Below, piece after piece: positions 46,701-54,767 of a DNA stretch of 64,000 nt. The notes below the pieces were generated by a model. That model saw only the letters and a program-made list of their open reading frames with translations. It ran no database searches and was not told the DNA's origin. This DNA is from Aliivibrio fischeri (GTDB lineage: Bacteria; Pseudomonadota; Gammaproteobacteria; Enterobacterales; Vibrionaceae), in the NCBI RefSeq assembly GCF_009727955.1, contig NZ_WOBR01000004.1, positions 683,724 to 747,723 on the forward strand, given 5' to 3'. Position 1 is the stretch's first letter. Each line of letters opens with the position of its first letter. The translations under genes were made by a program, and so were the position numbers.

Positions 46701-46976
46701 TTCATGAAAGGTTTTATCTCTATTGCTATAAACGTAAAGCCAGCCATCTCTTAATTGTCTTAATGTATATTTTGAATGAGCAACATCAAAAAAGCCGTAA
46801 CCTTGATGGGTTTCAAGTAATGGATGTTTTTGCTCTTTTTCTTCATCATCCATATCATCAATCGCATAACGAACCGGAATGATGTCAATCACACCAAACT
46901 TTACAGGACAAGCCCCTGCTGGGTTTTTCGCATCTTTTTTACTGCCACACATGGCGGCATTGTTTGCTTCGCTCAT
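43716..46976 (-). CDS. vasX: VasX-like T6SS pore-forming effector
   Basis: 1086 residues, close to V. cholerae VasX in length. The N-terminus has the VasX-type region (VKFGVIDIIPVRYAIDD, then YTLRQLRDGWLYVYSN); the middle is long and helical. Hydrophobic segments occur near 790-815 and 850-900 (GQAFIYSTQLISCFMNG, then APWMVIGLVIFGVIYIAATV), consistent with a colicin-like pore. The C-terminal 150 residues look beta-rich. It follows the DUF4123 adaptor with an ATGA overlap and precedes the immunity-like genes. In V. cholerae VasX is loaded on VgrG via VasW and permeabilises target membranes. Host protection must come from the adjacent membrane proteins. Confidence 0.86.
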   Translation of the reverse strand: MSEANNAAMCGSKKDAKNPAGACPVKFGVIDIIPVRYAIDDMDDEEKEQKHPLLETHQGYGFFDVAHSKYTLRQLRDGWLYVYSNRDKTFHEYQVKGTQFIKIDWGSNEADKAPEERGQAGEAKSCLSYSKNDTLTISFSHQRWTWRLCEHMRSNTQCRNEWMRTVDLKTYSNTLEIEHGGGMRDFVHAVADIGTPKPSEALFEKTCSPLKDDAPSDDEFHLATHKKPVLETDYQCDLLEKNSALYIALDDQLADITDLFLKLSETYVRIVELQGTEEDEYKAQMAELTRSLARVTFSDDQLPEHIKSDPIERLKLEIEINEYLYQEQNVQQSSASYEYHVGEGVENTSWYKALEAKKQVIKDRFNFEIKKEHTSQWKRQYRNFDEIRWNELNEYLFEQYDKLSEVETLNSKLVYQHKEVTDAIEQMGIDPMHFGIDNQTEVGQRYLSELFSPITVELVQSGFNVPEIKHYLEKMLDLSNPNNLLALAPFAYSKEVVDELTTYSEGGDALNMSSPSDMIALHTRLSEFDTLTGDVRIQDSDWYKLLHIDIKAVFAAFIASNKANPILQFRPSMEMLNAIQPRTNQFSALSFMTRFRVLIMENLADSSFIVSVNPNYPKELAAFNKKYDQFLLSNSKTMAAIIRKEQFAAVLVQKASEFISENMPQMLKVSQNGSMLNVKGAISKGVAESWTAYKNTKADLVSFSERKWKGSASWNGVVAALNIWNSITVFSNLLQRNQESKTTEEYKSVAAEVVYTASWTVNACALVSRDAAWAEVMKDKDLLNERRKQALKTNKKLITKFVNLTRLVAVTGLIASVSEIYYVYKRLDSPLLSKEERMAEILKSGSLVGQAFIYSTQLISCFMNGTIGAIFAPWMVIGLVIFGVIYIAATVFINMFKRTDMELWLVQSIWGVKTAKWSPEIELVNLQNILNKPVAQINTGIVRTYQSISDSDKQWTLTIELPDYLSDKWFGIKVIKSASKKAIKHYNFIGNKEVSQSEVEVNFTKVNNDNNCYQMKIERNHSEDISNITIYLDVLANRTPHVISYFGFQGGSGDIKLNVNKVISFNDYSKKENLDMEIVRLNNANS

Positions 46977-47827
46977 TCTTGTAAATCCTTTTGCATAGAG
47001 TGACGATATTGATAGGCCAAATCCGCCGCTTGTTTAATTCTTTGTTCTGGGGTTTGCTGTGATGTTTGATAGATCAATTCTGTGATTTTGGGGTATTTAT
47101 CGGTTGTGATCGCTTCTTTTCCTAAATATCCCATCACATTCATAAATAAACAGACTTCAGTCTCATTTTGAAACCCTCTGCTGTAAGCGGCATCGAACCA
47201 ATACTGAATCCATTTTTGTTTATCTGCCACGCCCTCTAAACAATATGGGAAGAAATATTCCACATGATTAAGTACATAGGCATAGGCATTTTCAGTCGCT
47301 AACTCTCCTAACGCTTGCCATTGTTCGTCCGTTAAACGATAAGGTTTGACACTTTTCATCTCAGAGCAAGGCGATAAGTAATGCGCCCATCCCTTTTTAT
47401 ATGGAAGCCAAACTTCATCAATGTGTTGCCAATACCAATCAGTTGCTGTCGAGAATAAAACATTGGCACACCCTGAATGCGCCGATTTCAATATGATGGA
47501 TGAACCGTAAGGCGACTGAACCTTAATCACACTTCTTAAATGCTCTGCAAGGCTTTCTAGATCTAACGCCGAACTGAATAAGAAACCGTCTAGCTGACCA
47601 CGCTGACTTTCAAACCACTGTGCAATAACAGGCGTTGCTTTTACCAAATAAGGAGAAACCGATATCAACTCATTCCAAGGCGCATACAAATAAAGAGGCT
47701 CTTGCTCAATCACCGTATCTAATTGATACAATTGTTTTAATACATCAACACTCTGACTTGTATCTAGCATCAAATAGAAGGAGGTGAAGTCATCAATATT
47801 CAGAAAATCAAAGTACTGCGTTTCCAT
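46973..47827 (-). CDS. vasW: DUF4123 T6SS adaptor (VasW-like)
   Basis: 284 residues of the DUF4123 family: FYLMLDTSQSVDVLKQLY at the start, YLYAPWNELISVSPYLVKA near 50-68, and FLFSSALDLESLAEHLRSV near 105. Such proteins are chaperone/adaptors that load a specific effector onto the VgrG tip. Its ATG overlaps the vgrG stop by one base, and its stop overlaps the vasX start by four. The three genes are thus tightly coupled, in the same order as vgrG-2/vasW/vasX of V. cholerae. Confidence 0.88.
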   Translation of the reverse strand: METQYFDFLNIDDFTSFYLMLDTSQSVDVLKQLYQLDTVIEQEPLYLYAPWNELISVSPYLVKATPVIAQWFESQRGQLDGFLFSSALDLESLAEHLRSVIKVQSPYGSSIILKSAHSGCANVLFSTATDWYWQHIDEVWLPYKKGWAHYLSPCSEMKSVKPYRLTDEQWQALGELATENAYAYVLNHVEYFFPYCLEGVADKQKWIQYWFDAAYSRGFQNETEVCLFMNVMGYLGKEAITTDKYPKITELIYQTSQQTPEQRIKQAADLAYQYRHSMQKDLQE

Positions 47828-49884
47828 TATTCTTGTTCCTGCTCTTGTTCACACTCCTCACAAACTGGATCTAATGTTTTTAATGCCTCGAGCTGACGAG
47901 TGGCGTGAATTTTACTTCTTGTGTATTCAGAGGCCGTTGCGATTTCAGCCGCGCTGCCTGCCGTTTCACTCTGCTTCATGATAGGTTGAGTTGCTGTTAT
48001 ACCTGCATATCCGCTACCGCTTCCTGCACTGCCGCCTTTGTTTAAATCAATGGCCGAACCAAGTAAATGAATACCACCAGAATCAAGCTTCATAGTACTG
48101 CTGCCTGTGGTGATGGTCAGTTCACTGCCAGCATCAAGGACCGCTTTATTACCCACCTTAATGTGTAACTCTGTGCCTATTTGTTCAAGCCGACTGCCTT
48201 GGATCTTTTGTTGAACAGAGCCTGATACTTGCTGATGTGCGTCACCTTTAATTGAGCTTAAATTACCTGATTGCACAGTCAGGTGATTATCTTTGGTGAC
48301 TTGATGAAATTGATCATGATGCACAACAGAGTGATCATCATTAAATATCTCATTAGTACGGTTGTTTTGAATTTGACTATCCATGTCTTTCGCTGCATGA
48401 ATATAGATCTGCTCTGACGCATTTTTATCATCAAAACGTAATTCATTAAAATTATCTGCACCAATAGAGCTTGATGTTTTAAATGTGCTTCGTGTTTTAT
48501 GCTCTGGCAATGGATACGGCGGTTTATTATCCCCGTTATACAGTGAACCGGTGATGATGGGTTTATCGGGATCACCCTGAATGAAACTAACGATCACCTC
48601 GTGTCCTATTCTTGGCAATACAAACTGACCGTATTGATTACCAGCCCAGCCTTGTGAGGTACGAAGCCAACAACTTGTTTTCTCATCCGCTTGACCATTT
48701 CTGTCCCAATGAAATTGCACTTTTACTCGCCCATATTCATCACAATAGATCTCTTCATTCTCTGGGCCTGTTACTATTGCGGTATCAATATTATGAATGC
48801 GAGGTTTCTCTATTTTTGCTAGACGGTAAGGAACTGACCAAGGAATACATTGAAAACGAGATTCAAAATGAGAGGTTCCCTCTGCCAGTTCTTCTAGCAC
48901 TTGCGGTTGCCTCCCTTCATAATTCACTGAAGTAATTAACCAATTAGTATTCCACTCTTCTATCGGATGGTTTGATATAGGCTGAAAATAGCCTGGTGTT
49001 AATTGTGGACTGTCGCTCTCTCCACGTAATACGATTTGATTGGTGCGTTTTCTTTCAAGATAAAGGTTGGCTTGATTTAATGCTTGATAATCGTAACACT
49101 CTAACGCCTCTTCACTCGCAGTATCTTCTACTTGCTCTGTACTCTTTTCAGCGTTAATCATTTGCTTTGGTTGCTGAAAAGCATAATCTTTTATTGCATA
49201 TTTACCAGTTTGAATGTTCTGTTCTTTAGCCAAAGAATAAATAACATCACTTTCCTGAACCATGCCATTTTCAGGCATAAATTCAAGTTCAGGGAGATTA
49301 GTGTGTGTTTCTTTACCATCGGAAATAATTAACTTGGATTGCGACTCTGTATGTTCAAAGTAGGAAATTAATCCTTCTTCAGCCATTAAACGCTGTATAA
49401 ATTGCGTATCAGTTTCACCATATTGCACACAATAATCTCGGCATTCATGAACATGATGAAGTTCAATTTCATAATGATGATTTAAAATGCCTGATTTAGA
49501 ATAAATTTCAGAAATGATGTCATGTACTGGTTTGTGTTGAAAAATCTGATAATTGTGACGAAGTGATAATAGAGAAAATACTGGAACTAACGACAATCGA
49601 TACGTGCTAAATCTAAATGATGTACTGATCTGCTCCATGGATTGAATAACACCATGAACATAACGAGTATTGGCATCACTATTTGCATTATATCCATAGA
49701 TACTTAGCCGTGCAGGCAGTTGTAACCACTGTTCTAAAATAAGATCGGGATCTTCGCAGATAAAGGTAACGTCAAATTGGTAACTTTCACCTATTTTTTC
49801 TTCACCTGTAAATTCATAGACTTGGAGCGGTATATCTACCGTGGTTACGTTCAACTCAAACTTTGATTGATTTGCATCCTGCAT
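47827..49884 (-). CDS. vgrG: T6SS tip protein VgrG
   Basis: 685 residues from the ATG at 49884 (a TTG two codons earlier is possible). It has the gp27-like N-terminal half (FTGEEKIGESYQFDVTF, ETDTQFIQRLMAEEGL), then the gp5 OB-fold (YCDEYGRVKVQFHWDRNG, SCWLRTSQGWAGNQYG, RIGHEVIVSFIQGDPDKPI) and the repeat-rich needle. The C-terminus ends in Glu/Gln repeats (EQEQE) with no fused toxin domain, so it acts as a carrier for the VasX-like protein. No hcp gene is present upstream, and none of the structural T6SS genes is in the window, so this is an auxiliary cargo cluster. Confidence 0.95.
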   Translation of the reverse strand: MQDANQSKFELNVTTVDIPLQVYEFTGEEKIGESYQFDVTFICEDPDLILEQWLQLPARLSIYGYNANSDANTRYVHGVIQSMEQISTSFRFSTYRLSLVPVFSLLSLRHNYQIFQHKPVHDIISEIYSKSGILNHHYEIELHHVHECRDYCVQYGETDTQFIQRLMAEEGLISYFEHTESQSKLIISDGKETHTNLPELEFMPENGMVQESDVIYSLAKEQNIQTGKYAIKDYAFQQPKQMINAEKSTEQVEDTASEEALECYDYQALNQANLYLERKRTNQIVLRGESDSPQLTPGYFQPISNHPIEEWNTNWLITSVNYEGRQPQVLEELAEGTSHFESRFQCIPWSVPYRLAKIEKPRIHNIDTAIVTGPENEEIYCDEYGRVKVQFHWDRNGQADEKTSCWLRTSQGWAGNQYGQFVLPRIGHEVIVSFIQGDPDKPIITGSLYNGDNKPPYPLPEHKTRSTFKTSSSIGADNFNELRFDDKNASEQIYIHAAKDMDSQIQNNRTNEIFNDDHSVVHHDQFHQVTKDNHLTVQSGNLSSIKGDAHQQVSGSVQQKIQGSRLEQIGTELHIKVGNKAVLDAGSELTITTGSSTMKLDSGGIHLLGSAIDLNKGGSAGSGSGYAGITATQPIMKQSETAGSAAEIATASEYTRSKIHATRQLEALKTLDPVCEECEQEQEQE

Positions 49885-50087
49885 GGTCAACTCAGCCCTT
49901 AATTAATAGATTAATCAGTTACTTAGTAAAATTCACACTGAATGATATCAAGTTAATATTTAGTTCCTAATTTGATGAATAAATATGCGATCGACGGCAC
50001 TTCCACGCTTGAAAATCAATCAAACTAAAATTCATGCCAAAATTATTGGTCACTTATTCTGTTTGCTACTTTTTCGAGTGAGATCTG

Positions 50088-50202
50088 ATACCAATCATAA
50101 TAAATACATGTTCTGCAATTTTATAATCAAAAACGCCAACGAAATTATCAAGCATTTTAACAAGTTAGAGTGCCCCGTAATTTACTACAATTAATATGGT
50201 AT
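50088..50202. repeat. Possible diverged copy 3 of the fold-back repeat
   Basis: Ends ATACCAAT and ATATGGTAT with an AT-rich interior containing TTCTGCAAT, comparable with TTCTACAAT of the other copies. It lies in the 390-base gap between vgrG and hutZ, which otherwise holds the hutZ terminator and presumably the vgrG promoter. Similarity is weaker than between copies 1 and 2. Confidence 0.4.
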
Positions 50203-50216
50203 TCCAGATACAAAAA

Positions 50217-50238
50217 AAAGCCCAAAATATTGAGCTTT
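50217..50238 (-). terminator. Terminator after hutZ
   Basis: On the minus strand AAAGCTCA and TGGGCTTT form a stem (one mismatch) followed by a T-run of eight or more. Confidence 0.8.
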
Positions 50239-50272
50239 AGTCTTAAATTCTATTGATGCTATGTAGCTGGAA

Positions 50273-50800
50273 TTAAGCAGTTCTTTTCTTATGACCTTCA
50301 TCTAGGTGAACAAAGTCAACAAGATCATCACCACTTACTTGAAACGCCTGACCAAATCCTTTTACAAACAATCCTTGAATGGGTTTTAAACGGAACATTT
50401 TAAAGTCTTCCAACGAACTCAAGCCGTCAATAATGTCACCAAAGCGTTGTTTCATTTCATCAACCGCAAGCTGCCAATTGGCTTCTTCTCTATCAATTAA
50501 AATCGCCGTCGCATCAAACGTTAATCTTTTACGAGCGAATAATTGTTTTGATGAATCTTCATCTTCGACAAGCATTAACGATACATCAGGGTTTTGTAAC
50601 AGGTTTCTTGCATGGCGTGCGATCTCTGAGATCAAGACATAGTAACCATCTTCTAATAAAACAAAAGGAGCGTAGCTTACGTTTGGCTTTCCTTCGCAAT
50701 CTACTGTTGCTAATTGAAGGGTTTTACGTGAGTCACGAAACTCTTGAATTTCAGGGCCAAGACGATTTTGTAATCTTTCCTGCTTAACATTTGAGTTCAT
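50273..50800 (-). CDS. hutZ: Heme utilisation protein HutZ
   Basis: 175 residues of the pyridoxamine-phosphate-oxidase-like split-barrel fold: RLQNRLGPEIQEFRDSRKTLQLATVD at the start, then SYAPFVLLEDGYYVLISEIARHARNL and, at the C-terminus, LKPIQGLFVKGFGQAFQV and the His-containing HLDEGHKK. In V. cholerae HutZ binds heme and takes part in heme degradation and iron release. It is the last gene of hutW-hutX-hutZ and ends at a terminator. AGGAAAG-like sequence precedes its ATG. Confidence 0.94.
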   Translation of the reverse strand: MNSNVKQERLQNRLGPEIQEFRDSRKTLQLATVDCEGKPNVSYAPFVLLEDGYYVLISEIARHARNLLQNPDVSLMLVEDEDSSKQLFARKRLTFDATAILIDREEANWQLAVDEMKQRFGDIIDGLSSLEDFKMFRLKPIQGLFVKGFGQAFQVSGDDLVDFVHLDEGHKKRTA

Positions 50801-50852
50801 TTTTCTTTCCTTTTAAATTTGGTGCTAAGTTGTATGCTGAGCTGACTATTTT

Positions 50853-51389
50853 TTATTTATATTCTTGTTTTAAGACATTAAACGCTTCAACTTGTTCAGG
50901 AATAAGTTGACGCTTTTTATCTCGACCTAAATAGATCTTAAATACGGAATGCCCGTCATGATTAAAGAAGCCAAAGTAATGACTTTCAGTTCCTCTGAAC
51001 GGTTTGCTAATCAGTGCGATATCCTGAATTAAATCTAATTTTAAGTGACCGTGTAACTGCCCCTCTCGCCCCATCAGATTATAATAACCATACGCTATTT
51101 TCCCTTTTGGAAACGGCGCTTTAACTTCAAAGATAGAACCAAATGAATGTACGATGGTTGTTACATCACCAAAACCTACTAGCCCTTCTAATATCTCTTG
51201 GGTTTTCTGGCCAGAAACCATAGTCACCATCTCTTTAGGTAATGATTTAACCACTTCGACTTCACTAATAGACAGTTGCTTAGCTATATCACTTGGTAAT
51301 AATGATGGATCATTTTCTAATAATTCGATAACGTGTTTATTCACTGGAATACTCTTATTATATTGATTAAATTTATGCAGCATGTTCAT
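50853..51389 (-). CDS. hutX: Heme utilisation cytosolic carrier HutX
   Basis: 178 residues of the HutX/ChuX family (LLENDPSLLPSDIAKQLSISEVEVVKSLPKEMV; MGREGQLHGHLKLDLIQDIALISKPFRGTESHYFGFFN). HutX carries heme to HutZ in the cytoplasm. Its start overlaps the hutW end by 17 bases; a second ATG two codons in is also possible. The gap to hutZ is 52 bases. Expression is likely with hutW from the Fur-controlled divergent promoter. Confidence 0.92.
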   Translation of the reverse strand: MNMLHKFNQYNKSIPVNKHVIELLENDPSLLPSDIAKQLSISEVEVVKSLPKEMVTMVSGQKTQEILEGLVGFGDVTTIVHSFGSIFEVKAPFPKGKIAYGYYNLMGREGQLHGHLKLDLIQDIALISKPFRGTESHYFGFFNHDGHSVFKIYLGRDKKRQLIPEQVEAFNVLKQEYK

Positions 51390-52749
51390 TAAAAACAGGC
51401 TGTTTGTTCGTCATTGATAAAGCGGATATCACACTTTGTGCTAAAGTCACTGCCCAAAATTCACCCGCTAGCGTTAAACTTAAATAATCGGCATTAACCT
51501 TAACTAATCCATTGTTTTGCCACTGTTTAAATAGCGGCATTAAGTATTGATAGACATCCTCTGACGTCTGTTGCATTAATGCCTTTCTTGATAGAACGCC
51601 ACGATCAAACCCTGCTTTAATCATTGAGAATAATCCTGCTGAAGAAGCGGATTGTGTCATCATTGCAATCGGCATTTGTTGAGCTTTAATTGACTGAATA
51701 TACGCATCTAACGTGCGATGTTGCATAATGCCTACACCGCCAAGATTACCACCAGCACCACACCCCACAGGCAATACCTCTGCAGTGGTTTTAGCTAAAC
51801 TGTTGTAGATGCTTCTTTCACGATGACTTCGCGCCCAGTGATTAACGCTCAAGCGATTAAGGTGATGTTTGTTCATGAACTCCACACCATATTTATACAT
51901 ATAGGCTTTTTCTTCGGTTGATGCGGGTTGTGGCAATTTACCTTTATCAATCATGCCTTTCATAGGAGTTCCGCCCATTTCGATCAGCTGATAAAGATCA
52001 ACACCATGTGCGTTTGTCTCTAAAAAATCGTTGAGATCTTGCTGCCAGATCTCGGAGGTTTGATAAGGAAGGCCATAAAGTAAATCAACCACAATGGGCG
52101 CTTGCTCTGAATCACTTAACTCTTGAATACGACGTAATACATACTCTTTATTATCAAGCCTCTTGGCTGAGCGTCTTACTTTTGTATTAAAACTCTGTAC
52201 GCCAAATGAAAAACGATTAAAGCCACCTTCTAATGACTTATCAAACATCTCTTCATCAAAACGGTTAATTCGCCCTTCTAGCGTAATTTCACAATCAGGG
52301 GTTAATGGAAACTGAGAGCGAATGGCTTTGCCCAATTGTTCAATTTGATCTGCAGTAAGATCCGTAGGCGTTCCACCACCAATATATACCGCATGAAATG
52401 GCGCAGCTTGAGTCCAAGCGAGCTGTGCTTTCCATTTCAACTCAACTAATAAGGCATCAAAATATTCTTGTACTAGTTGCTTGCTTGAAGCGTGTTGAAA
52501 GAAATTGCAGTAAGTGCATCGCACACGACAAAAAGGGATATGAACGTAAAGACAACGATGTTTACTGATCTGTGTGGTTTCCGATGAAACGGAAGAAAAA
52601 CGCTCATTAAACAAATCCGCCGAGATTGGTGTTGCGCCTCCCCCAGCATGAGCGGATGCTTTTCTTTGAAAGGCATACAGTAATGGCTCTGGTGTACTTT
52701 CACCGACAAGTGAAATAGGTAGCTGATTTAAGTCAATTTCTGTTCTCAT
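51373..52749 (-). CDS. hutW: Radical SAM heme utilisation protein HutW
   Basis: 458 residues, HemN-like. The radical SAM cluster motif is IPFCRVRCTYC (CxxxCxxC near residues 73-80), followed by YIGGGTPTDLTADQI and FGVQSFNTKVRRSAKR. HutW-group proteins (related to ChuW/HutW) open the heme ring anaerobically. It is first of a three-gene unit and faces tonB, with 156 bases between the coding starts that hold Fur-like sites. The long N-terminal extension before the cluster (about 70 residues) is normal for this subgroup. Confidence 0.93.
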   Translation of the reverse strand: MRTEIDLNQLPISLVGESTPEPLLYAFQRKASAHAGGGATPISADLFNERFSSVSSETTQISKHRCLYVHIPFCRVRCTYCNFFQHASSKQLVQEYFDALLVELKWKAQLAWTQAAPFHAVYIGGGTPTDLTADQIEQLGKAIRSQFPLTPDCEITLEGRINRFDEEMFDKSLEGGFNRFSFGVQSFNTKVRRSAKRLDNKEYVLRRIQELSDSEQAPIVVDLLYGLPYQTSEIWQQDLNDFLETNAHGVDLYQLIEMGGTPMKGMIDKGKLPQPASTEEKAYMYKYGVEFMNKHHLNRLSVNHWARSHRERSIYNSLAKTTAEVLPVGCGAGGNLGGVGIMQHRTLDAYIQSIKAQQMPIAMMTQSASSAGLFSMIKAGFDRGVLSRKALMQQTSEDVYQYLMPLFKQWQNNGLVKVNADYLSLTLAGEFWAVTLAQSVISALSMTNKQPVFNEHAA

Positions 52750-52818
52750 GATTTCAATTCTTTTTAACTCGTTACTTCAAAGAGTTTTGCTTCTTTTTAC
52801 ATCATAAAGTATTTTTAA

Positions 52819-52865
52819 ATGAGAATGCAATTGATAATTGATCTCATTCTCGTTTTGTTTATAAT
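52819..52865. promoter_or_regulatory. Divergent Fur-type operator and tonB promoter
   Basis: The arms GAGAATG (52822-52828) and CATTCTC (52846-52852) form an inverted repeat around a second core (AATTGATAATTGAT), giving overlapping Fur-like sites. On the plus strand TTGATC (52839-52844), a 15-base spacer and TATAAT (52860-52865) form a likely tonB promoter buried in the operator. It can control hutWXZ and tonB-exbBD-hutBCD together. Confidence 0.75.
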
Positions 52866-52905
52866 ATTGTCATCTTAAAAAGTACTGAATTAAATGGAGA
52901 CATTC

Positions 52906-53646
52906 GTGCTGAACTTTCGTTATCTAGCTGCAGCTGGTATTTCATTAGCTATTCATACCGCGCTTATTTGGTCTGTACCTGAAAAAAAAGCCTTTGCTAT
53001 GCCTACCGGTAGTACTTCATCACAAGTAAACATCCAGTTTGTCGCACCAAGTGTTCCTACCCCTCAGTCAGTACAAACGAAAAAAAATGAAGTAACAAAA
53101 CCGAAAGAACAACCAAAGCAACAAAGCACTGTTGAAAAAACAGTTCAAAAACAAGTGCAAAAGAAGAAATCCACCAAACCTAAACCAAAAAAGAAAATGG
53201 TTAAAAAACCAAAAACGTCAAAGCCAATTGAAACTAAAAAAAACGTTATTAAAGAAAAAGCAGAAACTAAGCCAACAACTAAAACGGCTAAGAAAACAGA
53301 TAAACCTGTAGAAAAAGAATCAGCAGCGAAACCTGTTGCTTCTAAATCAGGGGCGACAGAAAAACCACAATTAGTCCAAAAACCGAGTTTCTTAAAACGC
53401 CCTGATGCACCACGTTACCCTCGCATAGCTCAGCGTAAAGGTATTGAAGGTACTGCGCTATATGAAATTTGGCTAAATGAAAATGGAAAACAAATTAAAC
53501 AAGAGTTAATCACCTCATCAGGTGCACAAGTTCTTGATGAAGCCGCTCTTAATGCCATTCGTGATTGGCAATTTTCACCTCAAGTTATCAATGGCCAAGC
53601 GATTGCACATCGTGTGCAGATCCCTGTCCGATTTTCACTTAATTAA
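52906..53646 (+). CDS. tonB: TonB energy transducer (TonB1 type)
   Basis: 246 residues from the GTG at 52906, chosen because GGAG lies seven bases upstream. The ATG at 52894 has no ribosome site, and that GGAG would then lie inside the gene. The mature pattern MLNFRYLAAAGISLAIHTALIW fits a TonB membrane anchor. A very Lys/Pro/Thr-rich periplasmic linker (about 55-160) follows, then the C-terminal domain (PRYPRIAQRKGIEGTALYEIW; NAIRDWQFSPQVINGQ). It couples the ExbBD proton motor to outer-membrane receptors such as HutA. Confidence 0.92.
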   Translation: MLNFRYLAAAGISLAIHTALIWSVPEKKAFAMPTGSTSSQVNIQFVAPSVPTPQSVQTKKNEVTKPKEQPKQQSTVEKTVQKQVQKKKSTKPKPKKKMVKKPKTSKPIETKKNVIKEKAETKPTTKTAKKTDKPVEKESAAKPVASKSGATEKPQLVQKPSFLKRPDAPRYPRIAQRKGIEGTALYEIWLNENGKQIKQELITSSGAQVLDEAALNAIRDWQFSPQVINGQAIAHRVQIPVRFSLN

Positions 53647-53667
53647 TCAGTTATACCGGATTTAACT

Positions 53668-54351
53668 ATGCTTAATTTTTCCCACTTATATTCACAACTT
53701 GGCATTATGGCTTTACCACTAGTCGCGTGTTCATTACTCACTCTTGCCTTGCTACTTGAACGAACCATTCAGCTTTTACTTTTTTCTGGCTGCTCTCATA
53801 AAAAAATACAGTCAACATTAAGTGAATTAAAAAAAGACGATACACAAGGGATTCAATCATTTATTGAAGCATTGAAAAAACGTCGTGCTCTCTCTGCAAA
53901 AGGCAATGCCATGCTACTTGCTCATCGTGATTTTGAAAAAGGATTACGAGAGGATGTGGCTGGATTATGGCTTCAAGAAAAGCGCCACCAATTGCGTTCT
54001 GGATTACGTCTTTTAGCTCTTATTGGCATGATCAGCCCACTACTCGGCTTATTAGGCACGGTTCTTGGTTTAATCGACATGTTTAAAGATGTCGCTGCAA
54101 CAACAGGTTCTATCACTCCGAATATTTTGGCTGATGGTTTAGGGCTAGCAATGCGTACAACCGCAATTGGTTTGATCATTGCCTTACCTGCGATCGCAAG
54201 CTCACAACTTCTCGGCTTATGGGCTGATCGTATATTGTCACGTTTAGAGCATTCATTAAATTACACTAATCTATGGATTGAAGGGGTATTTAGCTCAAGT
54301 GATTCAATGAGTGAAATTAGCCAACATAAAATCATTAAGGTGAGTGCATGA
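53668..54351 (+). CDS. exbB: ExbB proton-channel subunit
   Basis: 227 residues, three membrane helices: about 12-32, 113-140 (LLALIGMISPLLGLLGTVLGLIDMF) and 160-185 (GLAMRTTAIGLIIALPAIAS). It belongs to the MotA/TolQ/ExbB family and forms the pentameric channel that with ExbD energises TonB. It lies 21 bases after tonB and overlaps exbD by four bases (ATGA). ZorA at the left of the window is a distant relative. Confidence 0.96.
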   Translation: MLNFSHLYSQLGIMALPLVACSLLTLALLLERTIQLLLFSGCSHKKIQSTLSELKKDDTQGIQSFIEALKKRRALSAKGNAMLLAHRDFEKGLREDVAGLWLQEKRHQLRSGLRLLALIGMISPLLGLLGTVLGLIDMFKDVAATTGSITPNILADGLGLAMRTTAIGLIIALPAIASSQLLGLWADRILSRLEHSLNYTNLWIEGVFSSSDSMSEISQHKIIKVSA

Positions 54352-54767
54352 TCAAATCGCCCTCCCAGAATACTGAAGATTCCATTCAGCCTGATCTAAC
54401 TCCTTTACTCGATATTATTTTTATCGTAATGGTCTTTTTATTACTCACCGCTACCGTGAAACTTCAATCTTTAGAAGTGAGCTTACCGACAGCGGATACC
54501 GAATCGGTAAGTGACGTAGACAGTCAATCTTTTACCATCAATATATTAGAACAACCACCATATTGGGGGTTGGATGGCCATTCCTATTCCACTTGGCCTT
54601 CTTTTACTAACGCATTACTGCAAAAAGTAAAAAGTAAGCCAGATTTTCAAGTGGTTATTGCCTCAGATAAAACCGCTGAAATTCAGCATATGGTGAAATT
54701 ATTGGCCTTTTTACAAGATAACAATATTAAAGCAACTCAAATTCTAATGGACGAAAATAAATCATGA
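54348..54767 (+). CDS. exbD: ExbD proton-channel subunit
   Basis: 139 residues. The single membrane helix begins DLTPLLDIIFIVMVFLLL; Asp22 is the conserved proton-carrying residue. A periplasmic domain follows (VVIASDKTAEIQHMVKLLAFLQDNNI). It overlaps exbB and hutB by four bases each, so the operon is translationally coupled. Complete for the family. Confidence 0.96.
   Translation: MIKSPSQNTEDSIQPDLTPLLDIIFIVMVFLLLTATVKLQSLEVSLPTADTESVSDVDSQSFTINILEQPPYWGLDGHSYSTWPSFTNALLQKVKSKPDFQVVIASDKTAEIQHMVKLLAFLQDNNIKATQILMDENKS

Noticed and set aside
49985-50194. 69-codon plus-strand frame between vgrG and hutZ
   Set aside because: It runs across the putative diverged repeat and AT-rich spacer, has no ribosome site and no domain.
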